DNA of 64,000 nucleotides from Ectopseudomonas mendocina (GTDB taxonomy: Bacteria; Pseudomonadota; Gammaproteobacteria; Pseudomonadales; Pseudomonadaceae), in assembly GCF_007049795.1 (NCBI RefSeq), contig NZ_SCFY01000002.1, positions 124,001 to 188,000 of the forward strand, in the 5' to 3' direction. Of this stretch, positions 9,731 through 18,376 are shown piece after piece. Each line of letters opens with the position of its first letter. Position 1 is the first letter of the stretch. The notes beneath the pieces were generated by a model. It did no database searches, was not told where the DNA came from, and saw only the letters and a list, made by a program, of their open reading frames with translations. The position numbers and the translations under genes were made by a program.

Positions 9731-10540
9731 TCAGGGTTGCAAGACGGACGACACCAACAGCTGCGAATACGGATGCTGCGGGTCGTCGAGAATCTGGTCG
9801 GTCAGCCCCGCCTCCACCACGTGCGAACGGCGCATCACCATCAGCCGGTCGGCCAGCAGACGTGCCACCGCCAGGTCGTGGGTGACGATCACCACCGCCA
9901 GGTCCAGCTCGCGCACCAGGCCGCGCAGCAGATCGAGCAGGCGCGCCTGCACCGACACGTCCAGCCCTCCAGTCGGCTCGTCCATGAACACCAGACGCGG
10001 CGCCGAGACCAGGTTGCGGGCGATCTGCAGGCGCTGCTGCATGCCGCCGGAGAAGGTGCGCGGCAGGTCGTCGATACGCGCCGGGTCGATCTCCACCTGG
10101 CTCAGCCAGTCGAGCCCGGCGGCGCGCAGTTCGCCGTAGTGGCGCACACCCTGGGCCATCAGCCGCTCGCCGATATTGGCGCCGGCCGACACTGCCATGC
10201 GCAGGCCGTCACGCGGGTTCTGCTCGACGAAGCCCCACTCGGTGCGCAGCAGCGTGCGCCGCTCGGCCTCGCTGGCGCTGTACAGGTCTAGCCACTGGCC
10301 GTCACGGCCGCGATAACTCACGCTGCCGCGATCCGGTGGGCAACGGCCGGAGAGCAGGCTTAGCAAGGTGGACTTGCCCGAGCCCGACTCGCCGACGATG
10401 CCCAGCACCTCGCCGGGATAGAGGTCGAAACTCACGCCCTGGCAGCCCTTGTCCGGGCCGTACAGGCGGGTCAGATCACGCACCGAGAACAGTGGCTCAG
10501 CCGCTGCCACGGCAGGTTGCAGACGTTCGGCGGCGCTCAT
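9731..10540 (-). CDS. phnK: C-P lyase complex ATP-binding subunit PhnK
   Basis: 269 residues of the ABC ATPase family, related to dipeptide-transporter ATPases. Walker A GESGSGKST is near residue 49, the signature FSGGMQQRLQIARN near 165, and Walker B VFMDEPTGGLD follows. PhnK binds the PhnGHIJ core complex and is not a transport subunit (established knowledge). Its start overlaps the phnJ stop by four bases. Downstream, a 163-bp gap with a repeat precedes phnL. Confidence 0.95.
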   Translation of the reverse strand: MSAAERLQPAVAAAEPLFSVRDLTRLYGPDKGCQGVSFDLYPGEVLGIVGESGSGKSTLLSLLSGRCPPDRGSVSYRGRDGQWLDLYSASEAERRTLLRTEWGFVEQNPRDGLRMAVSAGANIGERLMAQGVRHYGELRAAGLDWLSQVEIDPARIDDLPRTFSGGMQQRLQIARNLVSAPRLVFMDEPTGGLDVSVQARLLDLLRGLVRELDLAVVIVTHDLAVARLLADRLMVMRRSHVVEAGLTDQILDDPQHPYSQLLVSSVLQP

Positions 10541-11406
10541 TGCAGGTTCTCCTCGGTGCGCTGACGGCAGTAGTCGGTGTCGGAGCAGACGAAGCGCTTG
10601 CTGCCGGCGTCATCGACGATCAGCTCGTCAAGGAAGGAATCGCTGCTGCCACAGAAGGCGCAGCACTCGTCCCAGCGCTGCACGGCGAAGGGGTGATCCT
10701 CGAAGTCCAGGCTGACCACCCGGGTAAAGGGCGGCACCGCATACAGGCGCTTCTCGCGGCCGGCACCGAACAGCATCAGCGCCGGGCTCATGTCCAGTTT
10801 GGGGTTGTCGAATTTGGGAATCGGCGACGGGTCCATCACGTAGCGCTCATCCACCGTCACCGGGTAGGCGTAGGCGGTGGCGATATGGCCGAAGGTGGCG
10901 ATGTCCTCGTACAGCTTCACGTGCATCACGCCGTAGTCCTCCAGCGCATGCATGGTCCGCGTCTCCTGCTCGCTGGGCTCGATAAAACGCAGCGGCTCGG
11001 GAATCGGCACCTGATAGACCATGATCTGCCCGGCCGACAGCGGTGTTTCCGGAATACGGTGGCGGGTCTGGATCACGCTGGCCTCAAGCGTGCGCTCGGT
11101 GGTGGCGACACCTGCGGTACGGGCGAAGAAGCGGCGAATCGACACCGCATTGGTGGTGTCGTCGGCACCCTGGTCGATCACCTTGAGCACATCGTCTGCA
11201 CCGAGAATGGCGGCAGTCAGCTGCATGCCGCCGGTGCCCCAGCCATAGGGAAGTGGCATTTCTCGACCGCCGAAGGGCACCTGGTAGCCAGGGATCGCTA
11301 CCGCCTTGAGCAAGCCACGGCGGATCATGCGTTTGGTCTGCTCATCCAGATAGGCGAAGTTGTAGGCCGACGCCTCACGGGCGCCGCTTGCGGTGAAAGC
11401 GTTCAT
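10537..11406 (-). CDS. phnJ: Alpha-D-ribose 1-methylphosphonate 5-phosphate C-P lyase PhnJ
   Basis: 289 residues. PhnJ is the radical SAM-type enzyme that breaks the carbon-phosphorus bond, releasing the alkane and a cyclic ribose phosphate. The C-terminal cysteine cluster CCAFCGSSDSF with the later FVCSDTDYC (about residues 245-280) supplies the iron-sulfur ligands and the catalytic cysteine. The conserved N-terminus YNFAYLDEQTKRMIRRGLLK is present. It overlaps phnI by one base and phnK by four. Confidence 0.97.
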   Translation of the reverse strand: MNAFTASGAREASAYNFAYLDEQTKRMIRRGLLKAVAIPGYQVPFGGREMPLPYGWGTGGMQLTAAILGADDVLKVIDQGADDTTNAVSIRRFFARTAGVATTERTLEASVIQTRHRIPETPLSAGQIMVYQVPIPEPLRFIEPSEQETRTMHALEDYGVMHVKLYEDIATFGHIATAYAYPVTVDERYVMDPSPIPKFDNPKLDMSPALMLFGAGREKRLYAVPPFTRVVSLDFEDHPFAVQRWDECCAFCGSSDSFLDELIVDDAGSKRFVCSDTDYCRQRTEENLQ

Positions 11407-12482
11407 CAGCGGTTCTCCTCTGCCGGCGCCTGGCGGCGCAGCTTGCGGATCAGTTCCAGTTCGGCCTGGAAGTCGACGTAGTGCGGCAACTTGAGGTGCG
11501 AGACGAAGCCGGCGGCTTCGACGTTGTCGCAGTGCATCAGCACGAACTCCTCTTCCTGCGCCGGGCCCTGTACCTCCTCGCCGTACTCGGCGGCGCGCAG
11601 CGCGCGGTCTACCAGCGCCATGCCCATGGCCTTGCGCTCGGCGTAACCGAAGGCCAAGCCATAGCCGCGGGTAAACTGCGCCTGCTCGGCGCTGTCACCG
11701 ACGAACTGGTTGACCATCTCGCACTCGGTGATCTCGATGTCGCCCAGCGGTACGGCGAAGCCCAGTTCGGCGGGCGTCATCCACACCTCTACATCACCGA
11801 TGCGGATCTCCCCGGCGAAGGGGTGATTGCGCCCGTAGCCGCGCTGAGTCGAGTAGCCGAGCGCCAGGAGGAAGCCTTCATCACCACGGGCAAGCGCCTG
11901 CAGGCGCTCGGCGCGGCTCGCGGGAAAGGCCAGCGGCTCGCGGGTGATGTCCGGCACCGGTGCGCCGTCGTCCTGCTCGCGGGCCATCAGCCCTTCGCCT
12001 GCGAGAAAATCCAACACCCGAGGACAGGGCTTGGGCTCGTCGGCGAGCGCGGTTTCCGGCGCCGGATACTCGCCCTCGGCCAGCAAGGTGAAATCCAGCA
12101 GACGGTGGGTGTAATCGAACGTAGGGCCGAGCAACTGACCACCGGGCAGATCCTTGAAGGTGGCGGAGATGCGCCGCTCCAGCTGCATCTTCGTGGTATC
12201 CAGCGGCTCGCTGGCGCCAAAACGCGACAGCGTGGTGCGGTAGGCGCGCAAGAGGAAGATGGCCTCCATCAGATCACCGGCCGCCTGCTTGATCGCCAGC
12301 GCGGCCAGCTCCTCGTCGTACAGCGAGCCTTCGCTCATGACCCGGGCCACGGCCAGCGGCAGTTGCTGGCGGATCTGTTCAACGCCCAGTTCAGCGATCG
12401 TGGTATCGCCACGGCGACGGCTGGTCAGCAGTTGATGAGCATTGTCGATGGCGCGTTCGCCACCCTTGACGGCGACATACAT
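11406..12482 (-). CDS. phnI: Alpha-D-ribose 1-methylphosphonate 5-triphosphate synthase subunit PhnI
   Basis: 358 residues. PhnI is the nucleosidase-type subunit that, with PhnG, PhnH and PhnL, exchanges the adenine of ATP for a phosphonate. The protein begins MYVAVKGGERAIDNAHQLL, the family N-terminus, and contains RGYGRNHPFAGEIRIGDVEV near residue 218. The ATG at 12482 overlaps the phnH TGA by one base. No irregularities were seen. Confidence 0.97.
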   Translation of the reverse strand: MYVAVKGGERAIDNAHQLLTSRRRGDTTIAELGVEQIRQQLPLAVARVMSEGSLYDEELAALAIKQAAGDLMEAIFLLRAYRTTLSRFGASEPLDTTKMQLERRISATFKDLPGGQLLGPTFDYTHRLLDFTLLAEGEYPAPETALADEPKPCPRVLDFLAGEGLMAREQDDGAPVPDITREPLAFPASRAERLQALARGDEGFLLALGYSTQRGYGRNHPFAGEIRIGDVEVWMTPAELGFAVPLGDIEITECEMVNQFVGDSAEQAQFTRGYGLAFGYAERKAMGMALVDRALRAAEYGEEVQGPAQEEEFVLMHCDNVEAAGFVSHLKLPHYVDFQAELELIRKLRRQAPAEENR

Positions 12483-13093
12483 CAGGCAGCCTCCTCGGTT
12501 TCGATCAGCACGCGGGTGCTGCGCGGCAGGCCGATGACTTCGCCGCCTGCGGCAAAGAAGCAATCCAGCCCACGGGGAAAGGCGCTGCGCGCCTGACGCT
12601 GCTGCCAGAACGAGGCCGGCAGCGGCAGGTTGACGCCGCGCACGTCCTTGATGCCCGGCCCGCGCCAGCGCAGAGGGACACCGGCGCGCAGATCGTCGAG
12701 CTGGATCAGCAGCGTGCAGGACTGGTCCGGGTAGCGTTCGCTGCCATTGTCGAAGTCCGACAGATCGCTCAACTCGCCCTCATCAAGCAGGGCGAACAAA
12801 GCGATCTCACGCTCGGCGACAATCGGGCAGCCGCAGTGGAACGCTAGGTTGGCGCGAATCAGCGGCGTGTCGAAACGCGGCGCCAGCCAAAGAGGCGTAT
12901 CACTGTCGAGGAAGGCCAGACACAAACCATAAGTAGCCGGGGCCAGATCGCCCAGGGCATGGGCACGGTCCATGGCGCGTGGCAGCCCCGGTTCGGCCAG
13001 GGCTCCGAGGGCGGCGCGGAAGCTGACCTGGGCGTCCAGCACCGGGTCGTCAAAAGCCGGTTGCAGCCAGTGCGAGCTGTGCGGCGTAGTCAT
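12482..13093 (-). CDS. phnH: Alpha-D-ribose 1-methylphosphonate 5-triphosphate synthase subunit PhnH
   Basis: 203 residues, matching the PhnH family in length and sequence (N-terminal PAFDDPVLDAQVSFRAAL, C-terminal FPRGLDCFFAAGGEVIGLPR). PhnH is a core subunit of the PhnGHIJ complex with a fold related to PLP-dependent transferases but without the cofactor. Both ends overlap neighbours by one base (TGATG), a pattern repeated through this operon. Confidence 0.96.
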   Translation of the reverse strand: MTTPHSSHWLQPAFDDPVLDAQVSFRAALGALAEPGLPRAMDRAHALGDLAPATYGLCLAFLDSDTPLWLAPRFDTPLIRANLAFHCGCPIVAEREIALFALLDEGELSDLSDFDNGSERYPDQSCTLLIQLDDLRAGVPLRWRGPGIKDVRGVNLPLPASFWQQRQARSAFPRGLDCFFAAGGEVIGLPRSTRVLIETEEAA

Positions 13094-13542
13094 CAGTCCT
13101 CTCCTCTGACCAGGGTGAAAAATTCCACCTGAGTGGTGGCGGTACGGGCGGCCCGGTTCAGGCGCTGTTCGCGCTGCTCGCGGGCCAGGGGTTCGATCAG
13201 GTCATCCAGCCAGCGCGCCTGGTCGTTGCCCTGCAGGTGCGCGTCGGCCAGGGCGGCCAGCTCGGCGCGGCGCTTGTCACGGCCTGCCAGATAGCTGTAA
13301 CCGGTTCGGCCGTCGGCAAGACGCACTACACAGCGGGTCACGGTCATCTCGCCGAGGTTGAAGGCGCTACCGGTGCCGCCCATGCGCCCGCGCACCAGGG
13401 TCATGCCGACCTCGGGGGAGCGGATCAGTTGGTAGGCGCTGTCTTTCAGCGCCGCTTCATGGGGGTCGAGAGCGCTGCCGGCGCGGGCCAGGACGCCCAT
13501 CCAGCGCTGACGCGCGGCGATGTTCGGATCGGTTTCGTTCAT
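13093..13542 (-). CDS. phnG: Alpha-D-ribose 1-methylphosphonate 5-triphosphate synthase subunit PhnG
   Basis: 149 residues of the PhnG family, with the conserved VRGRMGGTGSAFNLGEMTVTR-type segment near 50-70 and a C-terminal FFTLVRGED. It is a structural subunit of the C-P lyase core. The start at 13542 has GGAG six bases upstream. An ATG at 13554 that overlaps the phnF stop would add four residues and cannot be excluded. Confidence 0.94.
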   Translation of the reverse strand: MNETDPNIAARQRWMGVLARAGSALDPHEAALKDSAYQLIRSPEVGMTLVRGRMGGTGSAFNLGEMTVTRCVVRLADGRTGYSYLAGRDKRRAELAALADAHLQGNDQARWLDDLIEPLAREQREQRLNRAARTATTQVEFFTLVRGED

Positions 13543-13553
13543 GCGGGTCTCCA

Positions 13554-14258
13554 TCAGGTCGCTACCTGGTACTGGAAGCGGTCGGCGCGGCTGCTGGACT
13601 GCGCCAGCTCCACCGCCCGGCCAGCGGGATCGCGGGACAAAGTGAGTACGCTGAGCAGCGGCGCATGGCGCGGCATCAGCAGGTGCGCAGCCTCCTCGCG
13701 ACTGGGTAGGCGCGCGCCGATCAGGCTGAAGGTGCGTGTCAGCGGTAGATCGCGCTCGGCCAGGTACTGGCGCAGCGAGCCGCCCTGATAGTCGGCCAGC
13801 AGCGACGCCAGGCTGATGCAGAAGCGATGACGAATCAGACTCAGCGGCTGGCCGTCGAGCAGGCGCAGGGTGACCAGCTCGAGCAGTTCGCTGCCATCGG
13901 GAAGTTGCAGGTGGCGGCACTCCTCGCTGCTGCCAACGCGACGCAGACGTTCGATCAGCTGCGCCTCGACGCGGTGACCAAGCGCAGACAGCGACTGGCT
14001 GAACGCACTGCCCGCCTCCACCGGATACACCAGCGGCTTGGCCAGCACCTGTGTGCCCTTGCCTTGGCGGCGCAGCAGACGGCCTTCGAGCACCAGCTCG
14101 TCGACAGCGCGGCGCAGGGTGTGACGGTTGACGGAAAAGCGCGCGGCCAGTTGCATCTCGCCCGGCAGGTAATCGCCCGGACTCATGTGCTGCACGTCTT
14201 CGCGCAACACGGCGGCCAGTTCGCGGTACAGCGGTTCGCTTTGTCTAGACAAGTTCAT
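13554..14258 (-). CDS. phnF: GntR-family (HutC/UTRA) phosphonate operon regulator PhnF
   Basis: 234 residues. An N-terminal GntR winged helix (about residues 10-75, with MQLAARFSVNRHTLRRAVDELVLEG split by the recognition helix) is followed by a UTRA effector domain ending in VLTLSRDPAGRAVELAQSSS. PhnF proteins repress phn genes in response to a phosphonate-pathway ligand (family knowledge). It lies inside the operon between phnE and phnG, as in P. aeruginosa. The ATG at 14258 gives the normal length. Confidence 0.93.
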   Translation of the reverse strand: MNLSRQSEPLYRELAAVLREDVQHMSPGDYLPGEMQLAARFSVNRHTLRRAVDELVLEGRLLRRQGKGTQVLAKPLVYPVEAGSAFSQSLSALGHRVEAQLIERLRRVGSSEECRHLQLPDGSELLELVTLRLLDGQPLSLIRHRFCISLASLLADYQGGSLRQYLAERDLPLTRTFSLIGARLPSREEAAHLLMPRHAPLLSVLTLSRDPAGRAVELAQSSSRADRFQYQVAT

Positions 14259-14296
14259 CGTTTGAAAAGGGCGCACGCAGGCGCCCTCCCTCTCCT

Positions 14297-15088
14297 TCAG
14301 ATAAAGAGCTTGCGCAGGCGTTGGGACAGGATGTCGATGGCGCTCACCACCAGGATGATCACGATCAGCAGCGCGCAGGTCTGGGCGAACTGGAAGCCGC
14401 GTATGGCCTCCCAGAGGATCACGCCGATGCCGCCGGCGCCGACCATGCCGACCACCGTGGCCGAACGCACGTTGGACTCGAAGCGGTACAGCGAGTAGGA
14501 AATCCACAACGGCAGCACCTGCGGGATGACACCGAAGATCACTTCCTGCAGGGCGCTGGCACCGGTGGCGCGCACGCCTTCGACCGGGCCTGGGTCGATG
14601 GCCTCGACCGCCTCGGCGAACAATTTGGCCAGCACCCCGGTGGTGCTGATGAACAGCGCCAGCACGCCTGCGAAGGGGCCGAGCCCGACCGCGACGACGA
14701 AGAGCATGGCGAAGACCATTTCGTTGATCGAACGGCAGGCATCCATCACCCGGCGTACCGGCTGGTACACCCACCAGGGCACGATGTTCTCGGAACAGAG
14801 AATGCCCAGCGGAATGGCGCAGACGATGGCCAGCACCGTGCCCCAAAGAGCGATCTGTACGGTGACGACCATCTCCTTGAGGTAGTGCTGCCAGTTGCTG
14901 AAATCCGGCGGGAAGAAGTCGGCGGCGAAGGTGGCCATGTTGCCGGCATCGCGCACCAGCGCCAGCGGGTTCATTTCCGCACCCTGCCAGGACCAGGCAA
15001 GTACGGCAAAGAACAGGCCCCAGCCAATCAGTTGCAGCCAGCTACGCTTGGCTTCGGTTGCCGGGGTGGCGGTGGTCAGTGTGGTCAT
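14297..15088 (-). CDS. phnE: Phosphonate ABC transporter permease PhnE
   Basis: 263 residues with about six membrane segments and the binding-protein-dependent permease EAA loop [20 protein letters not shown] near residue 160. PhnE forms the channel of the PhnCDE importer. The ATG at 15088 begins [17 protein letters not shown] and has a GAGAG upstream. A REP unit and a strong hairpin occupy the 82-bp gap to phnD. Confidence 0.94.
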   Translation of the reverse strand: MTTLTTATPATEAKRSWLQLIGWGLFFAVLAWSWQGAEMNPLALVRDAGNMATFAADFFPPDFSNWQHYLKEMVVTVQIALWGTVLAIVCAIPLGILCSENIVPWWVYQPVRRVMDACRSINEMVFAMLFVVAVGLGPFAGVLALFISTTGVLAKLFAEAVEAIDPGPVEGVRATGASALQEVIFGVIPQVLPLWISYSLYRFESNVRSATVVGMVGAGGIGVILWEAIRGFQFAQTCALLIVIILVVSAIDILSQRLRKLFI

Positions 15089-15105
15089 GGGTAACTCTCG
15101 TTCCT

Positions 15106-15163
15106 GTGGGAGGCGCTTCAGCGGCGAGCTGTTCAAGAACCGCCCCACTTTCGCGGGGCGGCT
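15106..15163. repeat. REP arm followed by a GC-rich hairpin between phnD and phnE
   Basis: A REP arm (15106-15127) is the same sequence as the one found inside phnN. It is followed by CCGCCCC...GGGGCGG (15140-15163), which on the minus strand reads hairpin then TTCTTG. This could act as a weak attenuator or mRNA 3'-end stabiliser just after phnD. Confidence 0.65.
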
Positions 15164-15170
15164 CCGAGGC

Positions 15171-16172
15171 TCAGCCGGCGCTGGCGCCGTTTTGCTTCTC
15201 ACGCTCGGCCATGCGCTGCTCCAGCTTGGCCAGCTCGGCGTCCAGCTCCTTGAGCTGAGCCTGCTTGTCGGCGTCCTTGAGCTTGTCGTTGTTGGCCACT
15301 TCGGTGCGTTTCTTGAACAGCTCGAGCTGACGAATCGGCAGCAACTGATCGTTGTCCGACGGCTTGAACTGGCCCCACTGCAGGCCTTCGAGCACCTTCT
15401 TCTCTTCCGGCTTGGCGCCGTAGGTCATGAAGAAGTTGCGCAGCTTGTCGCGGGTTTCCTGCGGCAGGTTCTTGCGCCAGACGATGGGGTCGGAGGGGAT
15501 CAGCGGCGAAGTCCAGATCACCTTGAGCTGCGCGGCCTTGTCCGGCGCGGTCACTTCCAGACGCTCCATGCCCTCGCTGTTGAAGGTGCCGACATCGACC
15601 TGCTTGTTGGCCACCGACAAGGCGTTGACCTCATGACTGCCGTTGAGCGAGCGCTTGAAGATCCTGCCGGCGTCGACGTTGTTCTGGGCGAACACGTAAT
15701 AGCCCGGTACCAGGTAGCCGGAGGTGGAGTTGGGGTCGCCGTTGGCGAAGGTCAGGCTCTTGGCGTTCTTGAGCATGTCCTCGACCGAGTTGATCGAGCT
15801 GTCCTTGTGCGCCACCAGCAGGCTGTAGTAACCCTGCGCGCCGTTGGCCGCCACGGTCTGGGCGAAGATCTCGCCGCCGGCGCGATCAACCGCCTCCATC
15901 GCCGACTTGTTGCCATACCAGGCCACGTCGACCTTGTCGAAGCGCATGCCCTGGATGATCCCGGCGTAGTCAGGGGCGAAGAAGGCGTTGATCTTCACCC
16001 CGGTCTGCTTGCTCATGTCAGCCAGGAACGGATCCCACATGGCCTTGAGGTTCTGCGAAGACTCGGTGGAAATGATGCCGAAGTTGAGTTCCTCGGCGGC
16101 CTGGGCCGAGCCCAGCAGGGAACCGGTGACGAGCGCGGAAGCAGCCAGCACCTGGCCGATGCGTTTGAACAT
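15171..16172 (-). CDS. phnD: Phosphonate ABC transporter substrate-binding protein PhnD
   Basis: 333 residues with a Sec signal peptide ([20 protein letters not shown]...SAQA, cleavage near residue 26). The mature part shows the PhnD motif [20 protein letters not shown] and [22 protein letters not shown]. It binds phosphonates in the periplasm for PhnCE. The C-terminus has a charged coiled-coil-like tail ([20 protein letters not shown]). The ATG at 16172 has AGGAG eight bases upstream; an in-frame GTG nine bases earlier is less likely. Confidence 0.95.
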   Translation of the reverse strand: MFKRIGQVLAASALVTGSLLGSAQAAEELNFGIISTESSQNLKAMWDPFLADMSKQTGVKINAFFAPDYAGIIQGMRFDKVDVAWYGNKSAMEAVDRAGGEIFAQTVAANGAQGYYSLLVAHKDSSINSVEDMLKNAKSLTFANGDPNSTSGYLVPGYYVFAQNNVDAGRIFKRSLNGSHEVNALSVANKQVDVGTFNSEGMERLEVTAPDKAAQLKVIWTSPLIPSDPIVWRKNLPQETRDKLRNFFMTYGAKPEEKKVLEGLQWGQFKPSDNDQLLPIRQLELFKKRTEVANNDKLKDADKQAQLKELDAELAKLEQRMAEREKQNGASAG

Positions 16173-16226
16173 GGAGCACACTCCTGTTGCTAGTTGGCGT
16201 TGTTGTTTCGAATGAGAGGGCTGAGA

Positions 16227-17051
16227 TCAGGCCTTGGCCAGTGTCAGCGGACGCTCCACAGCCCGTGGGCGCTGCCCTTGCGGCAGCAGCAGGCTGATAT
16301 CGAGATCGCCGCCGTAGAGGTCATTGAGGAAGTCTGGGTTGAAGCCTGCGGTCGGGCCGTCGAAATGAATTCGCCCGCCCTTGAGCGCCACGGCGCGCTG
16401 GCAATAGCGCACCGCGTAATCGACCTGATGCAGGGTCACCACCACTGTCTTGCCGTCGCGACGGTTGATGTCGGCGAGGATCTCCATCACCTTGCGCGCC
16501 GACTCCGGGTCGAGCGAGGCGATCGGTTCGTCGGCGAGAATTACCTCGGCCTGCTGGCACAGCGCACGGGCGATGGCCACGCGCTGTTGCTGGCCGCCGG
16601 AAAGAGTCGAGGCACGCTGCGCGGCGAACTCGGCCAGCCCTACCCGCTCCAACGCCTGCAGCGCACGCTGCTTCTCTTCAGGATTGAACAGGCTGAGGCT
16701 ACCGCGCCAACGCGGCATACGGCCCAGACCGCCGAGCAGGACGTTCTGCAGCACGCTGAGGCGCCCGACCAGATTGAACTGCTGGAAGATGTAGCCGATA
16801 TCGGCGCGCTGACGGCGCACATCGCCATTCAGGCGCCCGTCGCTCTGCACCTGGCGCCCAAGCACTTCGATGCTACCGGCGTCACCGCGCGCCAGGCCGG
16901 CGAGATGACGCAGCAGGGTCGACTTGCCCGAGCCAGAGGCACCGATCAGTGCCACCATCTCGCCCGGCTGCACGGATAGCGCCAGATCGAACAGCGCCTG
17001 CTTGCGGCCGAAACTTTTATTCAGACGGTCGACTCGAATCGCTGCGCTCAT
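16227..17051 (-). CDS. phnC: Phosphonate ABC transporter ATP-binding protein PhnC
   Basis: 274 residues. Walker A GASGSGKS is at residues 37-44, with signature [15 protein letters not shown] near 155 and Walker [16 protein letters not shown]. PhnC energises the PhnCDE importer. It is the first gene of the operon; the 379 bp upstream hold a Pho-box candidate on the same strand and the divergent amrZ promoter. Confidence 0.95.
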   Translation of the reverse strand: MSAAIRVDRLNKSFGRKQALFDLALSVQPGEMVALIGASGSGKSTLLRHLAGLARGDAGSIEVLGRQVQSDGRLNGDVRRQRADIGYIFQQFNLVGRLSVLQNVLLGGLGRMPRWRGSLSLFNPEEKQRALQALERVGLAEFAAQRASTLSGGQQQRVAIARALCQQAEVILADEPIASLDPESARKVMEILADINRRDGKTVVVTLHQVDYAVRYCQRAVALKGGRIHFDGPTAGFNPDFLNDLYGGDLDISLLLPQGQRPRAVERPLTLAKA

Positions 17052-17130
17052 GTGCTGGCCCTCTACTATCATTTCGATAAGAAGGCCGCTAGCTGGCGCC
17101 TTCTGGTGTAGACCAAGGTAGGCGCACGCT

Positions 17131-17159
17131 GTGTCAGACCCGTGAACCGGGGATGACGA
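17131..17159 (-). promoter_or_regulatory. Candidate Pho box for the phn operon
   Basis: On the minus strand three 7-mers lie at exact 11-base spacing: TCGTCAT, GGTTCAC, CTGACAC (consensus CTGTCAT per half site). Ten bases after the last is TACCTT, a possible -10, as in PhoB-activated promoters. Matches are partial (5/7, about 4/7, 5/7). Confidence 0.5.
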
Positions 17160-17242
17160 TTGAATGAAACTTGAAACTTTTATGCTCGAGCGAAGCAACA
17201 GGATGAGTTCTGCCGAGTACCACGCATTTCAGACAATCGGTG

Positions 17243-17323
17243 CTGGCATAAAGCCGCTACCTGAATCACAATGTGACACGCATTTGGCGTCAAGGAACTG
17301 TTCAGATGACCTGAAGGTCATAA
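17243..17323 (+). promoter_or_regulatory. Candidate AlgU (sigma-22) promoter and AmrZ-like site before amrZ
   Basis: GGAACTG at 17294-17300 and TCATAA at 17318 are 17 bases apart, resembling the AlgU -35/-10 pair. CTGGCATAAAGCC at 17243-17255 resembles AmrZ target sites. AlgU dependence and autoregulation of amrZ are known in P. aeruginosa; the match here is by eye. Confidence 0.35.
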
Positions 17324-17430
17324 TGACGCAGAACGCGGTACCGGTTGAACGGCTAGTGCGAAACACTGTCAAACCGGTGACAATCTCGACACTGACTACC
17401 AGTATCGCACCCTGAACTAACCGGTAATGT

Positions 17431-17757
17431 ATGCGCCCTATGAAACAGGCTATTTATTCCAGCCGCACGGCTGACAAGTTTGTCGTTCGCTTGCCAGATG
17501 GCATGCGTGAGCGTATCGCTGACGTAGCACGCAACCATCACCGCAGCATGAACTCGGAAATCATCGCCCGTCTGGAGCAAAGCATGCTTCAGGAAGGTGC
17601 TCTGGATGACGATCTCAGCCTGCGCCTCGACAGCCCCGAACTGAGCCTCCATGAGCGTGAATTGCTGCAGCGTTTTCGTCAGTTGTCGCGCCGCCAGCAG
17701 AATGCTCTGGTCGCTCTGATTGCCCACGACGTGGAAATGGCCGCTGAAGAAGCCTGA
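17431..17757 (+). CDS. amrZ: Ribbon-helix-helix transcription factor AmrZ (AlgZ)
   Basis: 108 residues, the same length as P. aeruginosa AmrZ and near-identical in character: [20 protein letters not shown] forms the DNA-contacting ribbon and first helix (about 10-35), followed by [17 protein letters not shown] and a C-terminal tetramerisation region [20 protein letters not shown]. AmrZ controls alginate, motility and c-di-GMP genes (established in Pseudomonas). Its position divergent from phnC is conserved with P. aeruginosa. A strong terminator follows the stop. The ribosome-binding site is weak. Confidence 0.96.
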   Translation: MRPMKQAIYSSRTADKFVVRLPDGMRERIADVARNHHRSMNSEIIARLEQSMLQEGALDDDLSLRLDSPELSLHERELLQRFRQLSRRQQNALVALIAHDVEMAAEEA

Positions 17758-17765
17758 AGCGAGCC

Positions 17766-17797
17766 AATAAAAAACCGGCCTTGAGCCGGTTTTTTAT
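17766..17797 (+). terminator. Rho-independent terminator of amrZ
   Basis: AAAAAACCGGC CTTGA GCCGGTTTTTT: an 11-bp stem with A and T runs on either side, nine bases after the amrZ stop. It would also work in the reverse direction. Confidence 0.93.
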
Positions 17798-17860
17798 TGC
17801 CTGCCGCTATCATGCACCACAAGCACATGACGGCCCGGCTTCATGTGCTCTCCTCCACAA

Positions 17861-18376
17861 ATGGCCAACCATCACCTCAAACTTGCTGCTATAGCCAAAA
17901 CCATTTCGTACCGCAAAGGTGAACTCGCCTTGCTGGAAAAGCGAGAGCGTGAGCTTCTTCAAGCGTTGAAAGAAGTGCAGCGTGAAAAAGCCAATGTCGA
18001 GCAAAGCATCCAACAACTGAACACCTTGATCGAAGCCTTCAATCTTGATCCGGACGAGGTGCGAGGCATTCGACCCACACCTAGAAAGGCTGGCAGTGCG
18101 TATGGGGCTTTCCGTGGCACCTTGGTCAAAATACTGATGGAGGCTGGTGGCCCGATCACGACCACTCAGATTTTTGAGCTATTGCGAGGGCTAAATGACT
18201 CGCAGATAAAGCTGCCCGAGTCAAAACAGGATGCGCTGGAAAAAATTGCCCGAGATATTAGAACGATGAGCTCATATGGGGTAGTGATCCGGTCTGACTC
18301 CAGAGGCGCAGGCAAACCGGCTACCAGTGATAAACTCACTCACGCGCCCCTTCATGCCAAAGGAACTACCGCCTGA
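17861..18376 (+). CDS. Hypothetical coiled-coil / winged-helix-like protein of a low-GC cassette
   Basis: 171 residues; no family was recognised. Residues about 12-60 form a strongly charged heptad-type coiled coil (KGELALLEKRERELLQALKE, then more Lys/Glu/Gln). Residues about 80-145 look like a winged helix: GAFRGTLVKILMEAGGPITT, TQIFELLRGL, then a KQDALEKIARDIRTMSSYGV helix and strand. The last 25 residues are polar. Codon use is AT-richer than the neighbours. The ATG at 17861 is picked over one at 17843 only because it gives a cleaner N-terminus; neither has a good ribosome-binding site. Its TGA directly abuts the ATG of the nuclease gene, so they form a pair. A DNA-binding partner or regulator is an inference. 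Confidence 0.7.
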   Translation: MANHHLKLAAIAKTISYRKGELALLEKRERELLQALKEVQREKANVEQSIQQLNTLIEAFNLDPDEVRGIRPTPRKAGSAYGAFRGTLVKILMEAGGPITTTQIFELLRGLNDSQIKLPESKQDALEKIARDIRTMSSYGVVIRSDSRGAGKPATSDKLTHAPLHAKGTTA

